Shown here piece by piece: positions 9,500 to 18,949 of a stretch of 64,000 nt of DNA (position 1 is the stretch's first letter; each line of letters opens with the position of its first letter). Both the position numbers and the translations under genes were made by a program. The DNA lies in the NCBI RefSeq assembly GCF_050916235.1, contig NZ_CP104854.1:2976001-3040000 (forward strand), read 5' to 3'. The DNA comes from Maridesulfovibrio sp050916235. Its GTDB lineage: Bacteria > Desulfobacterota > Desulfovibrionia > Desulfovibrionales > Desulfovibrionaceae. A model generated the notes under the pieces. That model did no database searches, had not been told where the DNA came from, and was given only the letters and a program-made list of their open reading frames with translations.

Positions 9500-9895
9500 A
9501 TGAAATACTATTTTGAAATATGGAAAAAGTTCAATGACTTCCACAGTTCGTCAAGTCGCGGTGAATTCGTGCATTTCATGCTGATCCATATCGCGATCAT
9601 CTGTGTACTGGCATTTCTGGGCTATTCGGTAGAGCATCCCTTTGCGCACAAGGTTATCAATACCGTCAGCGGGCTGTTTATAGTTGGATCCCTGTTGAGC
9701 TGTGCGGCAGTTATAGTGCGGCGCCTGAATGCCCTTGGCATGGACCGCAGGCTTGTATTTACCGCTCTAGTCCCGGTGGTTGGACTGCTTTACCTGTTTG
9801 TTGTCTGTCTCAGGAACGAAAACGCAAAAAAGTCTGACCGGTTTCTGAATATCGTGGCGCTGTTTCAGAGGCTTCCGGGAAGGCAGCGGGCTTAG
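9500..9895 (+). CDS. DUF805 family membrane protein
   Basis: A 131-residue protein with three to four membrane helices. The N-terminal YFEIWKKFNDFHSSSSRGEF, the middle VRRLNALGMDRR and the late PVVGLLYLF match the layout of DUF805 proteins (aromatic N-terminus, SRxEF motif, RRLxDxG-like motif and a proline-containing helix). The function of the family is not known. The 295 bases upstream, between this gene and the divergent one ending at 9204, hold no other gene I can support; an AGGGC/GCCCT short hairpin at 9456-9469 is weak. Confidence 0.8.
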   Translation: MKYYFEIWKKFNDFHSSSSRGEFVHFMLIHIAIICVLAFLGYSVEHPFAHKVINTVSGLFIVGSLLSCAAVIVRRLNALGMDRRLVFTALVPVVGLLYLFVVCLRNENAKKSDRFLNIVALFQRLPGRQRA

Positions 9896-9920
9896 CTCTT
9901 TTCGATACAGAATTAAAACA

Positions 9921-9952
9921 AAGGCTTGGGGAGATTTCTCCAGGCCTTTTTC
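9921..9952 (+). terminator. Terminator after the DUF805 gene
   Basis: An imperfect hairpin (AAGGCTTGGGGAGA with TCTCCAGGCCTT) runs into a TTTTT tract 25-55 bases after the stop codon. It separates this gene from the potassium channel gene. Confidence 0.75.
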
Positions 9953-10062
9953 ATTCGCGTTGCCGCATGAAAGCTTTTGTTGGCAACGGTGGATGGAACC
10001 TGTTAGGATTAATGGAGTTATTTGATATTGACGCAATTATTCCAAACAGTTATCCACCAATT

Positions 10063-11112
10063 ATGAAAAGAAATATCCTTTGCCTGCTGGCAGGGTTGAC
10101 CCTTTATACGGGCATTATCCTGCTGATCTACTACTTTGAATCCTCATGCGAGAATTCAAATATCAAGACCGTATTTGATGCGTTCTGGTATTCGCTAGTC
10201 ACGCTTACGACTGTGGGATACGGAGATTATTACCCCACATCCAAGGCCGGAAAGCTTATTTCCATGACCATGGTACTGGGCAGTATCGGAATACTCGGAT
10301 ATTTCATTGGTAAACTTACTGATCACATTCAGGTCCTGGCGGAGAGAAAAAAAATGGGTTTTGACGGAACGAATTTTACCAATCACGTAATTATTGCGGG
10401 CTGGAACGAATTTTCCGGGGATGTTGTCACTCAGCTGGTTCATGCCGGTAAAAAAGTCTGTATCGCAACGGACAACAAGGATCATATAGATTTCATCTAT
10501 GAGACCTTCAGGCGCGATCAGGTTTTCGTCATTTATTCGGACATGAACTGCCGGGACTGCCTTGCAAAGGCCAATGCCGCAAAAGCGGTCTCACTCATGC
10601 CTAACCTCGGGGACGACACCAGAAATCTGGTTTTTGTTCTCAATGCCAAGAAATACTACCCGCATCTTTCCTGCGTGGTCACCATTGATAATTCCGAACT
10701 CAAGGAAACCTTCACCAGTGCCGGGGTAAGCTTCACCATCTGCCGCAACGACATTTCATCTAAGATAGTAGCAAGTTATATTTTCGAGCCCAGTGTCGCC
10801 CGTTTTAATGAAGATATCCTTTCTTCGGCGACCGGGAAGAATGATTACGATATTCAGCAGTACTACGTGCGCGAGGGCAGCAGGTTTTCCGGGGTCAGCT
10901 ACGGGGATATTTTTGACGAGCTTCGCAACAGATTCAATGTGCTGCCTATAGGAGTCAGCAGGGCGGAGGGTGTTGAGCAGGTTCTCAACAAGCTCCCTTC
11001 GGCTACATTCGAGGTCCGTTCCGGTGATTATCTTATAGTGCTCACTTCCGGAGAGTCGGCGGTTGAACTCAACAAACTTTTCGGATGTTCCGAAGGTCTT
11101 TATTATGCGTAG
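10063..11112 (+). CDS. Two-helix potassium channel with RCK/TrkA domains
   Basis: The protein has two membrane helices flanking a pore loop with the exact K+ selectivity filter TTVGYGD, then a cytoplasmic RCK N-domain (HVIIAGWNEFSGDVV, a Rossmann nucleotide-binding loop) and a C-terminal TrkA-C domain. This is the MthK-type arrangement, which gates K+ flux in response to ligands such as Ca2+ or nucleotides. The start is uncertain: the frame is open from ATG 9967 with another ATG at 10012, but the first lies only 15 bases after a terminator and has no ribosome site. ATG 10063 gives the usual length of about 349 residues. TTGACG (10028) and TATCCA (10051) would make the message nearly leaderless, which is speculative. 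Confidence 0.88.
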   Translation: MKRNILCLLAGLTLYTGIILLIYYFESSCENSNIKTVFDAFWYSLVTLTTVGYGDYYPTSKAGKLISMTMVLGSIGILGYFIGKLTDHIQVLAERKKMGFDGTNFTNHVIIAGWNEFSGDVVTQLVHAGKKVCIATDNKDHIDFIYETFRRDQVFVIYSDMNCRDCLAKANAAKAVSLMPNLGDDTRNLVFVLNAKKYYPHLSCVVTIDNSELKETFTSAGVSFTICRNDISSKIVASYIFEPSVARFNEDILSSATGKNDYDIQQYYVREGSRFSGVSYGDIFDELRNRFNVLPIGVSRAEGVEQVLNKLPSATFEVRSGDYLIVLTSGESAVELNKLFGCSEGLYYA

Positions 11113-11145
11113 TATTTTCAACTGTCATGACCTGAGAACAGCTAT

Positions 11146-11970
11146 ATGCCTTCAGACAAAAGTCCAGCCATAATTTATTTTTCTCCCATGGAAGGACTTG
11201 AAGTCCTTTCCTGCAACAATTCACGCCCCTTCGGCAACCATCTGCATGACGGGTACGTGCTCTGGCTCAATTCCGAGTCAGGCGAAAATTACCGGCTGAA
11301 AGGCAGCTCCGATATCCTTCAGCCCGGCTCAATAAGCATTATCGAGCCGGAAACGATTCATTCCAATACTCCGTTCCCGTCCGCACGCAGGCATCTGCGC
11401 AGTTTTTATCTTTCCACCGGTTTTGTGAACATGCTTGAAAATAAGATTGAGCCGGGACGAAACAGGGCTCCCTGTTTCCGCAACCGTACTGTAGAGGACC
11501 GCAGGCTGTGGCTGGAGCTTGCTTCCCTGCATGACCGCCTGCTCACGCAGACTGACAGACTGAGTGTTGAAACCGGACTCATTTTAATATTCGCCCGTCT
11601 GTATGATAAAAGTCTGGAGCATAGCCGCAGACAGGAAGTGGGAGAAGACCGCAGAATTGCCATGCTGGTCGACTATCTCCACGCCAATCTGGACCGCAAT
11701 GTTTTCCTTGCCGAGCTTGCGGAACTGGCAGGGTGTACCGAATTTCACCTGATACGCATCTTCAGCAGATATCGGGGACTTCCTCCACATTCCTTTCTGG
11801 TGCAGCTTCGCCTTGAAAAGGCACGTTCCTCTCTGGCTGAAGGAAAGAGCATTGCAGAAACGGCACTGCTGTGCGGCTTTTCAGACCAGAGTCACCTGAC
11901 CAGACTTTTCAAAGTCCGTTACGGACTGACTCCGCGCCAGTATCAGAAGCACCGGTGTGCAACCAGCTGA
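11146..11970 (+). CDS. AraC-family regulator with cupin sensor domain
   Basis: A 274-residue transcription factor. The first 160 residues form an AraC-type arm/cupin ligand domain (HLHDGYVLWLN, and GSISIIEPETIHSN as the second conserved strand pair). The last 100 residues are two helix-turn-helix units: LAELAGCTEFHLIRIFSRYRG, then IAETALLCGFSDQSHLTRLF. It sits 33 bases after the potassium channel gene, without an obvious terminator between them. Targets are unknown; the neighbours downstream encode a CsaA-like protein and a kinase, so no metabolic clue is available. Confidence 0.88.
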   Translation: MPSDKSPAIIYFSPMEGLEVLSCNNSRPFGNHLHDGYVLWLNSESGENYRLKGSSDILQPGSISIIEPETIHSNTPFPSARRHLRSFYLSTGFVNMLENKIEPGRNRAPCFRNRTVEDRRLWLELASLHDRLLTQTDRLSVETGLILIFARLYDKSLEHSRRQEVGEDRRIAMLVDYLHANLDRNVFLAELAELAGCTEFHLIRIFSRYRGLPPHSFLVQLRLEKARSSLAEGKSIAETALLCGFSDQSHLTRLFKVRYGLTPRQYQKHRCATS

Positions 11971-12044
11971 CGAATGTCAATTCTGTTCAAGAACAGGCGT
12001 AGCTGTTTCAAGTAGGTTGGGCTTTCAAATAAAAGGAGAAATCT

Positions 12045-12383
12045 ATGGAAACAATCAGCTGGAATGATTTTGAAAAGATTGAACTGCGCGCCGGACGAAT
12101 CCTCAGCGCCGAAATTTTTGCCGAGGCCCGTATACCCGCCTATATTCTCAGAATCGATTTCGGTCCTGAAATCGGCGTGCTGAAATCCAGTGCCCGCATA
12201 ACCGACCGCTATACACCGGAAGAGCTTGCAGGAAGGATGGTTGCAGCAGTCGTCAATTTCCCGAAAAAACAGATAGGTCCACTCATGTCCGAATGTCTTA
12301 CCACCGGTTTCTATGATGAAAACGGTGGAGTGATACTCTGCGTACCTGATATGGATGTGCCGCTCGGTTCAAAGCTCTGCTGA
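12045..12383 (+). CDS. CsaA-like tRNA-binding domain protein
   Basis: A 112-residue stand-alone OB-fold protein of the tRNA-binding domain family, as in CsaA and the C-terminus of bacterial methionyl-tRNA synthetase. Typical elements are FEKIELRAGRILSAE at the start and VAAVVNFPKKQIGPLMSE, with a final VPDMDVPLGSKLC. CsaA has been described as an export-related chaperone that binds tRNA; its exact role is unclear. AAAAGGAG lies a few bases upstream of ATG 12045. It is probably transcribed on its own or from the promoter of the AraC gene. Confidence 0.88.
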   Translation: METISWNDFEKIELRAGRILSAEIFAEARIPAYILRIDFGPEIGVLKSSARITDRYTPEELAGRMVAAVVNFPKKQIGPLMSECLTTGFYDENGGVILCVPDMDVPLGSKLC

Positions 12384-12557
12384 CCAGCTTTATACAGAAC
12401 GGCTGCATTGACTGATTCCAATTCCCTGCAAAACAGCTGATCGGAAATAAGTGAATGGAATCTTACGATTCTGTTGGACATATATTATTCTGATCGGTTA
12501 AAGTTGTATTGCCAATAAACCAATCAACGTGTCTTGCAGGGTGGGGAACGGTAGCCG

Positions 12558-14483
12558 ATGCTGTGCAGGCAGGAAAATACATTATTCAGTATTCATGGGG
12601 AAGTCGGTCGATACAAGATTTGCTTCTGGACAGTATTTGCTGTCTGGACATTTGCCGTCGGCTTATTCCTTTATGTCTGTCTTCAGCAATTGAATCTGCA
12701 TATCATTGAGACCGCTAAAGTTCAGGCCCGAACCTCCATCGAGAAAGATATCATTTACCGCCGCTGGAATACCATGCACGGGGGCGTTTTTGTCCCTGCA
12801 GGAAAGAATATTGCCCCAAATCCATATCTGGATGAGCAGGACCGCGAAATAGCCTCAGCTGACGGTGGCAGGCTTGTGCGCGTAAACCCGGCATACATGA
12901 CCAGACAGGTCCATGAACTTGGTGAGACTGTTTCAGGTATATCCGGGCATATCACCAGCCTGAACCCCATCCGTCCGGAAAACAGGGCGGACGCGTGGGA
13001 AGAAAGTGTGCTGCGCAGGCTGGAGAAGGACAAGGAGCCTGAAGCCAGCGGTGTCCAGATTATCGACGGCAGGAAATATCTGCGCATGATGATCTCCCTT
13101 GTAACCGAGCAGGGCTGTCTAAAGTGTCATGCCCGGCAGGGGTACAAGCTTGGAGACATTCGGGGCGGTATAAGTGTATCCGTTCCTCTTGACCCCGTCA
13201 TTGAGGCCAATGAAGGCGGACGTGGAATATTCATCGCCGTAACCCTTGTGGCCTGGGCGCTGGGCTGCCTGATGATATACAGTGTCGCAGGAATAAAGAA
13301 AGCCGAGGTCCGGGCCAGGGTTAACGAAAAGAAGTACCGGACTCTGGTGGAGACCATGGGGGAAGGTATAGTTTATCTGGACTGCAACAGTTCGATTGTG
13401 TTCTGCAATCCCCCATTTGCGAGCATGCTGGGCTATGGACCGGATGATCTCCGGGGAGTTCTGTTCCAGTCCCTGATGGAAGACAGCAGCGGTTATTCCA
13501 TCAGAGTTGAAGGGATAACCGACGGTAATCTTGATTCTTTTGAACTTTCCCTTTTGAAGAAAAATGGCAGCGAAGTTGTAGTTCTGTTTTCACCGCGTGT
13601 CCTCAGGGGGAACTCTTGTGAAACAACCGGACTTCTGGCCGTTACCACCGATATTTCCCGTTTGAAGAAAATGGAACAGGAGATGCTCCGTCAGCAGCGG
13701 CTCAGTTCCGTGGGCATGCTGGCTGGCGGTGTTGCCTACGAAATAGGTGCTCCGTTGAAGTATCTGGAGGTGAATTCCGCATATCTGCGCCGGGCATTCG
13801 AGGGTTTCAGTGATTTCATGAAGAACTGCAAGCAGGGGCATGAGCCTGCGGCTGGTGAGACCGATGTTGACCTTCGCTACAAGGAGCGGGATCTGAGCAG
13901 GATTCTTTGCGAGGTTCCGGCCATTCTGGATGAGAATGACAGCAGCCTGATGCGTATTGCAGATATTACCTCTTCTATCCGGGAGCTGGCAGGGACTGGG
14001 CCGGTCAGTCCGGAACCGGAAAATCTTAATGCCCTTGTTCGTCAGTGTGCGGAGATAACCCGGAGCTCCTGGGAAGGTGTGGCGGAAATGGATCTTGAGC
14101 TTTCCCCGGATCTGCCAGAGCTCAGCTGTATTGCTCGCGATATAAATCAGGTGTTGATAACGATCATTATGAATGCAGTGGATGCCATCCGGGCAAGGGT
14201 GCAGGAAAGCGGCATGCAGGGTAAGGGGACAATCAGAATTGCCTCCGGAAGGCTTGGCGGGGAGGTGCGTATCGTAATATCCGACAACGGAATCGGTATC
14301 GCACCAGAAAATATGGATAAGATTTTTGAGCCCTTCTTCACCACCAAGAAGCCCGGCGCCGGAACAGGGCAGGGTCTTGCTGTGGCCCTGCGGATAATGA
14401 ACGATCACAAGGGCAGCATTGTTGCCGAGAGTTTTTCCGGCAGGGGAGCCATTTTTGTTCTTACCCTTCCGTTTACTTTATAA
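12558..14483 (+). CDS. DUF3365-PAS histidine kinase-like protein with tyrosine in the H-box
   Basis: A 641-residue membrane protein. An N-terminal helix (FWTVFAVWTFAVGLFLYVCL) leads into a periplasmic DUF3365/Tll0287-like domain containing SIEKDIIYRRWNTMHGGVFV and a c-type heme motif CLKCH at 187-191. After a second helix comes a PAS domain, then a dimerisation helix and a complete ATPase domain (NAVDAI, SDNGIGIAP, FEPFFTTK, GTGQGLAVALRI). The H-box reads AGGVAYEIGAPL where relatives have AGGVAHEINNPL: codon 394 is TAC, so the phospho-acceptor histidine is tyrosine. It therefore may not autophosphorylate in the usual way and could be a pseudokinase or a partner for another kinase. No response regulator is adjacent. 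Confidence 0.88.
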   Translation: MLCRQENTLFSIHGEVGRYKICFWTVFAVWTFAVGLFLYVCLQQLNLHIIETAKVQARTSIEKDIIYRRWNTMHGGVFVPAGKNIAPNPYLDEQDREIASADGGRLVRVNPAYMTRQVHELGETVSGISGHITSLNPIRPENRADAWEESVLRRLEKDKEPEASGVQIIDGRKYLRMMISLVTEQGCLKCHARQGYKLGDIRGGISVSVPLDPVIEANEGGRGIFIAVTLVAWALGCLMIYSVAGIKKAEVRARVNEKKYRTLVETMGEGIVYLDCNSSIVFCNPPFASMLGYGPDDLRGVLFQSLMEDSSGYSIRVEGITDGNLDSFELSLLKKNGSEVVVLFSPRVLRGNSCETTGLLAVTTDISRLKKMEQEMLRQQRLSSVGMLAGGVAYEIGAPLKYLEVNSAYLRRAFEGFSDFMKNCKQGHEPAAGETDVDLRYKERDLSRILCEVPAILDENDSSLMRIADITSSIRELAGTGPVSPEPENLNALVRQCAEITRSSWEGVAEMDLELSPDLPELSCIARDINQVLITIIMNAVDAIRARVQESGMQGKGTIRIASGRLGGEVRIVISDNGIGIAPENMDKIFEPFFTTKKPGAGTGQGLAVALRIMNDHKGSIVAESFSGRGAIFVLTLPFTL

Positions 14484-14528
14484 GTCCCAGCAGGGCTGAA
14501 AAATATCTGAAGTAAAGAGCAGTTGTTG

Positions 14529-14570
14529 CAAAAAAACATCAGGCAGGATGCAATGATCCTGCCCGATGTT
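14529..14570 (-). terminator. Terminator for the RND/metallohydrolase operon
   Basis: A 14-pair stem (AACATC-GGCAGGAT against ATCCTGCC-GATGTT, one mismatch) with a 6-base loop. On the minus strand it runs into a tract of T residues (the A-run at 14530-14536 on the plus strand), so it ends the operon whose last gene stops at 14697. It may also stop the kinase transcript arriving from the left. Confidence 0.8.
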
Positions 14571-14696
14571 TCAGGCGCCGCGTTTAATCAGCTAAGCACG
14601 ATGTCGGGGCTGAACAAATCCCTGTTGTACGAAGATAAGGTGACTTACGGAATGTGTCCCGCATGGTCATGCAAGGTACAGCCGGAAGGAGTATAA

Positions 14697-15818
14697 TTAT
14701 TCCTGTCTGCTGACGGCCAGCCTCTGGACTTCTTCTGCTTCCCACCATGCGTAATGTGTGGTTGATCCGGGTATGCATACTTCTCCCATCTGCGGGGTGA
14801 GCAGCCGGACTCCTTTTTCTTCAGCAAGACCGGAAACCATGCGGATGGGCTCATCCCAACTGTGGAACGCGAGGTCGTAGGCAGCCCAGTGAACCGGGAG
14901 CATGTAACGGCCCTTGAGCTGAATGTGGGCTTCAACGGACTGGGCGGGCAGCAGGTGCACATCCTCCCATGATTTGTCCCAGGCACCGCTTTCGATCATG
15001 GTCAGGTCGAATGGTCCGAATTTTTCGCCGATTTCACTGAATCTTCCGTCATAGCCTCCGTCGCCGGAGTAGTATGCCCGGTGCCTGTTTCCATTGAATA
15101 CAAATGAAGCCCACTGGGTTTTGAATCTGTCCCCAAGCCCGCGTCCGGAGAAGTGTCGCGATGGAGTGGCTACAATCTCTACGTCACGGATGTTCATGGA
15201 CTGCCACCAGTCCAGTTCTACAATCTGTTCCGGGGTACAGCCCCATTTACGCAGGTATGAACCAAGACCCAGCGGTACGACAAAGTGACGAACCCTCGTG
15301 GCAAGGTATTTTACCGTATCCATTTCAAGGTGATCGTAGTGGTCGTGGGAAATGACCACGGCATCCACATCCGGAAGATCCTTTCTGGCAATTGGAGAAG
15401 GCTGGAAGCGGTTTACCGTGAACGGGACCGGAGAGGCGTTGCCGAATACCGGGTCGATGAGCAGTCTGACTCCGTCTATATCCAGGATCATGGATGAGTG
15501 GCCCAGCCAGACAACCTGCAGGTTTCCGGGGTTCTCAGAGAAGGACTGCCGGGTCAGGTGAAAATAGGGCAGCTTTTCCTTAGGCTTGCGGCTGAGGTCA
15601 AAGAAGAAGTTCATGGCCTTGGAAAATGTGAAGCCGTCCATAGTCATGTTTACCGGCAGTTTGTTGGTGAAAGTACCGTTATCGTAGTTTGCTGATGTCC
15701 TGTACATGATGCTTTCCTTTGCAAACAGCGACCTGCCCATCTGGGGGTAGGCCTCCATTGCTATAATAAAAACGGCAAGGCATGACATGCCCAGAATAAT
15801 AAGTGCCACCTTTTTCAT
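14697..15818 (-). CDS. Metallo-beta-lactamase-fold hydrolase (NAPE-PLD/UlaG-like)
   Basis: A 373-residue protein with an N-terminal membrane anchor or signal peptide (LIILGMSCLAVFIIAME) and a metallo-beta-lactamase fold. Metal ligands are visible: SHDHYDH, TPSRHFSGRG, YYSGDGGYDG and a late VHWAAYD histidine. This set matches the NAPE-hydrolysing phospholipase D-like group that acts on phospholipid-type substrates. The start at 15818 gives a clean signal sequence; a longer frame would overlap the RND gene. It begins 2 bases after the RND pump stop, so it is the last gene of the TetR-adaptor-pump operon. A lipid-directed hydrolase made with an efflux pump is a hint of envelope repair, but this is inference. 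Confidence 0.88.
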   Translation of the reverse strand: MKKVALIILGMSCLAVFIIAMEAYPQMGRSLFAKESIMYRTSANYDNGTFTNKLPVNMTMDGFTFSKAMNFFFDLSRKPKEKLPYFHLTRQSFSENPGNLQVVWLGHSSMILDIDGVRLLIDPVFGNASPVPFTVNRFQPSPIARKDLPDVDAVVISHDHYDHLEMDTVKYLATRVRHFVVPLGLGSYLRKWGCTPEQIVELDWWQSMNIRDVEIVATPSRHFSGRGLGDRFKTQWASFVFNGNRHRAYYSGDGGYDGRFSEIGEKFGPFDLTMIESGAWDKSWEDVHLLPAQSVEAHIQLKGRYMLPVHWAAYDLAFHSWDEPIRMVSGLAEEKGVRLLTPQMGEVCIPGSTTHYAWWEAEEVQRLAVSRQE

Positions 15819-15820
15819 TT

Positions 15821-18800
15821 TTATGCCGTTGTTTCTGTTAATTGTTTGGCTGCCTTGCGCCGTGCTGCACGCGCCTTCCAGCTTTCCTGCAGGGAGCAGA
15901 GCGTGGGAACGACCACAAGGGTAAGCACGGTGGCTATGCCCAGTCCGAAGATTACCGCTACAGCCATTGGGCCCCACCACTGGGATGTTTCGCTTCCGGT
16001 ATCAAGTCGCATGTTGATGAAGTCGAAACTCACGCCCGTAGCCATGGGGATAAGTCCCAGTACGGTGGTGATGGCGGTTAGCAGAACCGGCCTGAAACGG
16101 GTCATCCCGGCTTCAATGAGAGCATCTCCGGCGGCCATGCCCCGATCCTTCAACTGCTCGAAGTAGTCGATCAGCACGATTGCGTTGTTGACCACAACCC
16201 CGGCAAGGCTGAGTACGCCGACCCCGGTCATGATGACCCCGAAGGCCGTGCCGGTTACCAGCAGCCCCACCATTACCCCGCCGAGCGACAGAATTACCGC
16301 GGTCAGGATGATGAACGGGGTGGTTACCGAGTTGAACTGGGTCACCAGCACGATGAAGATCAGGAACAGTGCGCCTACAAAGGCTTTTGTCAGGAACTCT
16401 GAAGCCTTGCGCTGTTCTTCCTGTTCACCGGTGAATTTGTATGCATAACCGCGGGGAAGTTCGATTCCGGAGACGTTTTGTTCAATGTCCGCGATGACTT
16501 CTTCGGCAAGACGGCCGGAAACGTCCGCGGAAATAGTTACCACCCTGCGCTGATCAATGCGGTTGATGCCGCCGAGTCCGCCGCCCATGCTTACCTTGGC
16601 AAGGCTGGTTATGGGCACAGGCTCGCCCTTGGGACCGGAGACGGTGATACGCTTGATGTCGTCAAGGGAACTGCGATTTATCTTTGGCAGCTTGGCGACG
16701 ATGTCGTATTCGTCCTTGCCTTCCCGGTAAACCCCGACCTTGAACCCGTTGATGGCCGTCTTTACCGCCTGTGCGATGGTGAAGGCATCAAGGCCCAGCA
16801 GCGCGGCCTTTTCCTTGTCCACGTCCACCCTTATCTCGGGTTTTGCGGCAATGTAGTTGTCCTTCAGGTCAACCAGTCCGGGGATGTCTTTCATGGCCCG
16901 CTTGAACTGGGTCACGATCTGCCCGAGCTGGTAGAGATTGCGTCCGCTTATTTCCAGATTGACGGCGCTGCCGGTGGGTGGGCCCATTTTTTCGGGTTCC
17001 GCGCGCACTTCAGCTCCGCGAATGGCGTGCTGCAGGCGATCCCTGATCTCGTCGGTGATTTCAGAAGAGGGGCGGGAGCGGTCATGGATGTCCAGAAAGT
17101 CAAGTTTGACAAGACTGTAGTGGGTTCCGATTTCATCCGACTGTCCGGATTCACCGGTGTTGGCGATGATGAACTCAATGTCCGGGTATTCGGAGGCGAC
17201 TTTTTCCACCTCCCTGACGAACTGATCCGAAGCCTCAAGGTTGGTTCCCACCGGAGCCTTGATCTTTACGTCCGCTCTCTTGGGTTCGGTCCTGGGCAGG
17301 AACTCCACCCCTTTACCGAACATGCCGAAGGCCACGGTCGAGCCGATGAGGAACAGGAATGAGAACAGCAGCACGATAAAGCGGTGGTTCAGGGACCATT
17401 CCAACACCGGGCGGTATATGCCGAGCAGGCCTTTCATCATGCGGTCGATGAGTCCGGGGTTTGTGTCCGCATCCAGCCGGGGGATGTCCTGAAATTTGGC
17501 TGAAAGTACAGGGTTGATGACCAGCGCCACAAACAGCGATGCGCTGAGTGCGATGATGACGGTGATCGGCAGGTAGCTCATGAATTCACCCATGATACCG
17601 GGCCAGAAGACCATGGGGAAGAACGCGCCCACGGTGGTCAGCGTGGAGGCGATGACCGGCCAGGCAACCTCGTCGGTGGCGTCCATGGCGGCCTGAAACC
17701 TCGACTTGCCCATGTCCATGTGGCGGTAGATGTTCTCGACCACGACGATACCGTTGTCCACAAGCATACCCAGACTAAGGATCAGGGAGAAGAGTATGAC
17801 CATGTTCAGGGTGTAGGAGAATATTTCCAGCACACTGAAGGTTATGAGCATGGACAGGGGGATGGCCAGCGATACGAACAGGGCCGAGCGTCCGCCGATA
17901 AAGGCAAAGACCACTATCAGCACCAGCAGCAGGCCGGTGATGATGTTGTTCTGCAGGTCGGCGACCATCATCCTGATTTCATCGGACTGGTCGGCGGTAA
18001 GGTTGATCTGCAGGGTGGGTGGAAGCACTTCCTGCTCTTCCTTCAGAATATCCTTTACCGTATCGATGATCCTGATGATGTTTTCGCCTGCCCGTTTCTT
18101 GACCTCGATGGTCACGCTCTGGATGCCGTTGAAGCGGCTCTTGGAGGTGGGGTCCTTGTAGTGGTCGCGAATGGTGGCGATGTCGCGCAGGTAGATCGGG
18201 CGTCCATCCTGCTCGTAGACGACGATCTTGTCTATTTCGTCAGGATGTTTGAAATCTTCCGGCACGCGGACCAGATATTTGGATTTGCCGATCTCGACCG
18301 ATCCGCCGGGAGTGTTGACATTGGCATTCTTCACCGCGTTGAGCAGCGAGGACATGGGGATATTGTAGAATGTCACCCGGTCCATGTCGAATTCAACGTG
18401 GATTTCGCGTTCCAGTCCGCCGATGATCTTGGCGTCGAGCACGCCCTGCACGGATTCGATCCTGTCTTCAAGCTGCTCGGCAAAGACCTTCAGCCTTTTG
18501 AGGGAAAACGGTCCGGAAAGGACCACGTTCAGGATTGGCTGTTCGGACAGGTTAACCTCGTTGATGACGGGGTCGTCGGGCAGGTCCGCCGGAAGGTCCG
18601 GCTTGGCCTGATCTACCTTGTCGCGCACTTTCTGCAGGGCATCGTCAATGTCCACATCCGGGTTGAACTCAACCTTGATGATTGAGACTCCGTCATCGGA
18701 AATGGAGGAAATTTCCTTGGTTCCTGATAGTCCTTTGAGCTTGCGCTCGATGGGCATGGTTACAAGGGTTTCCATGTCTTCCGGGGCAACTCCCTCGAAG

Positions 18801-18949
18801 TTGGTCTGGACGAAAATATAGGGGATGGTGATGTCCGGGTCGCTCTCGCGGGGGAGTGATGAATAGCTTGAAATCCCGGCAATGATGATGAACACCAGCA
18901 GAACCATCACTGTTGACTGCCGGTTCAGCGCAGCTTTGTTGATGATCAT
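15821..18949 (-). CDS. RND family efflux pump, inner-membrane subunit
   Basis: A 1042-residue AcrB/HAE1-type transporter, of normal family length, with helix 1 at the N-terminus, two large periplasmic loops and helices 2-6 and 8-12. Diagnostic stretches include FVQTNFEGVAPEDMETLVT after helix 1 and helix 4 with LSLGMLVDNGIVVVENIYRH, which holds the proton-relay acidic residues. It uses the proton gradient to expel drugs, detergents or similar compounds through an outer-membrane channel that is not encoded here. Its ATG overlaps the stop of the adaptor gene by 4 bases (ATGA), so the two are coupled. Confidence 0.96.
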   Translation of the reverse strand: MIINKAALNRQSTVMVLLVFIIIAGISSYSSLPRESDPDITIPYIFVQTNFEGVAPEDMETLVTMPIERKLKGLSGTKEISSISDDGVSIIKVEFNPDVDIDDALQKVRDKVDQAKPDLPADLPDDPVINEVNLSEQPILNVVLSGPFSLKRLKVFAEQLEDRIESVQGVLDAKIIGGLEREIHVEFDMDRVTFYNIPMSSLLNAVKNANVNTPGGSVEIGKSKYLVRVPEDFKHPDEIDKIVVYEQDGRPIYLRDIATIRDHYKDPTSKSRFNGIQSVTIEVKKRAGENIIRIIDTVKDILKEEQEVLPPTLQINLTADQSDEIRMMVADLQNNIITGLLLVLIVVFAFIGGRSALFVSLAIPLSMLITFSVLEIFSYTLNMVILFSLILSLGMLVDNGIVVVENIYRHMDMGKSRFQAAMDATDEVAWPVIASTLTTVGAFFPMVFWPGIMGEFMSYLPITVIIALSASLFVALVINPVLSAKFQDIPRLDADTNPGLIDRMMKGLLGIYRPVLEWSLNHRFIVLLFSFLFLIGSTVAFGMFGKGVEFLPRTEPKRADVKIKAPVGTNLEASDQFVREVEKVASEYPDIEFIIANTGESGQSDEIGTHYSLVKLDFLDIHDRSRPSSEITDEIRDRLQHAIRGAEVRAEPEKMGPPTGSAVNLEISGRNLYQLGQIVTQFKRAMKDIPGLVDLKDNYIAAKPEIRVDVDKEKAALLGLDAFTIAQAVKTAINGFKVGVYREGKDEYDIVAKLPKINRSSLDDIKRITVSGPKGEPVPITSLAKVSMGGGLGGINRIDQRRVVTISADVSGRLAEEVIADIEQNVSGIELPRGYAYKFTGEQEEQRKASEFLTKAFVGALFLIFIVLVTQFNSVTTPFIILTAVILSLGGVMVGLLVTGTAFGVIMTGVGVLSLAGVVVNNAIVLIDYFEQLKDRGMAAGDALIEAGMTRFRPVLLTAITTVLGLIPMATGVSFDFINMRLDTGSETSQWWGPMAVAVIFGLGIATVLTLVVVPTLCSLQESWKARAARRKAAKQLTETTA

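Noticed and set aside
16478..17362. Long plus-strand frame of 294 codons within the RND pump gene
   Set aside because: It lies antisense to a well-recognised RND transporter; long antisense frames are common in such GC-biased coding sequence and the product has no recognisable features.
17720..18685. Plus-strand frame of 321 codons within the RND pump gene
   Set aside because: Antisense shadow of a conserved transporter; rich in H, D, G and Q as expected from reading the wrong strand.
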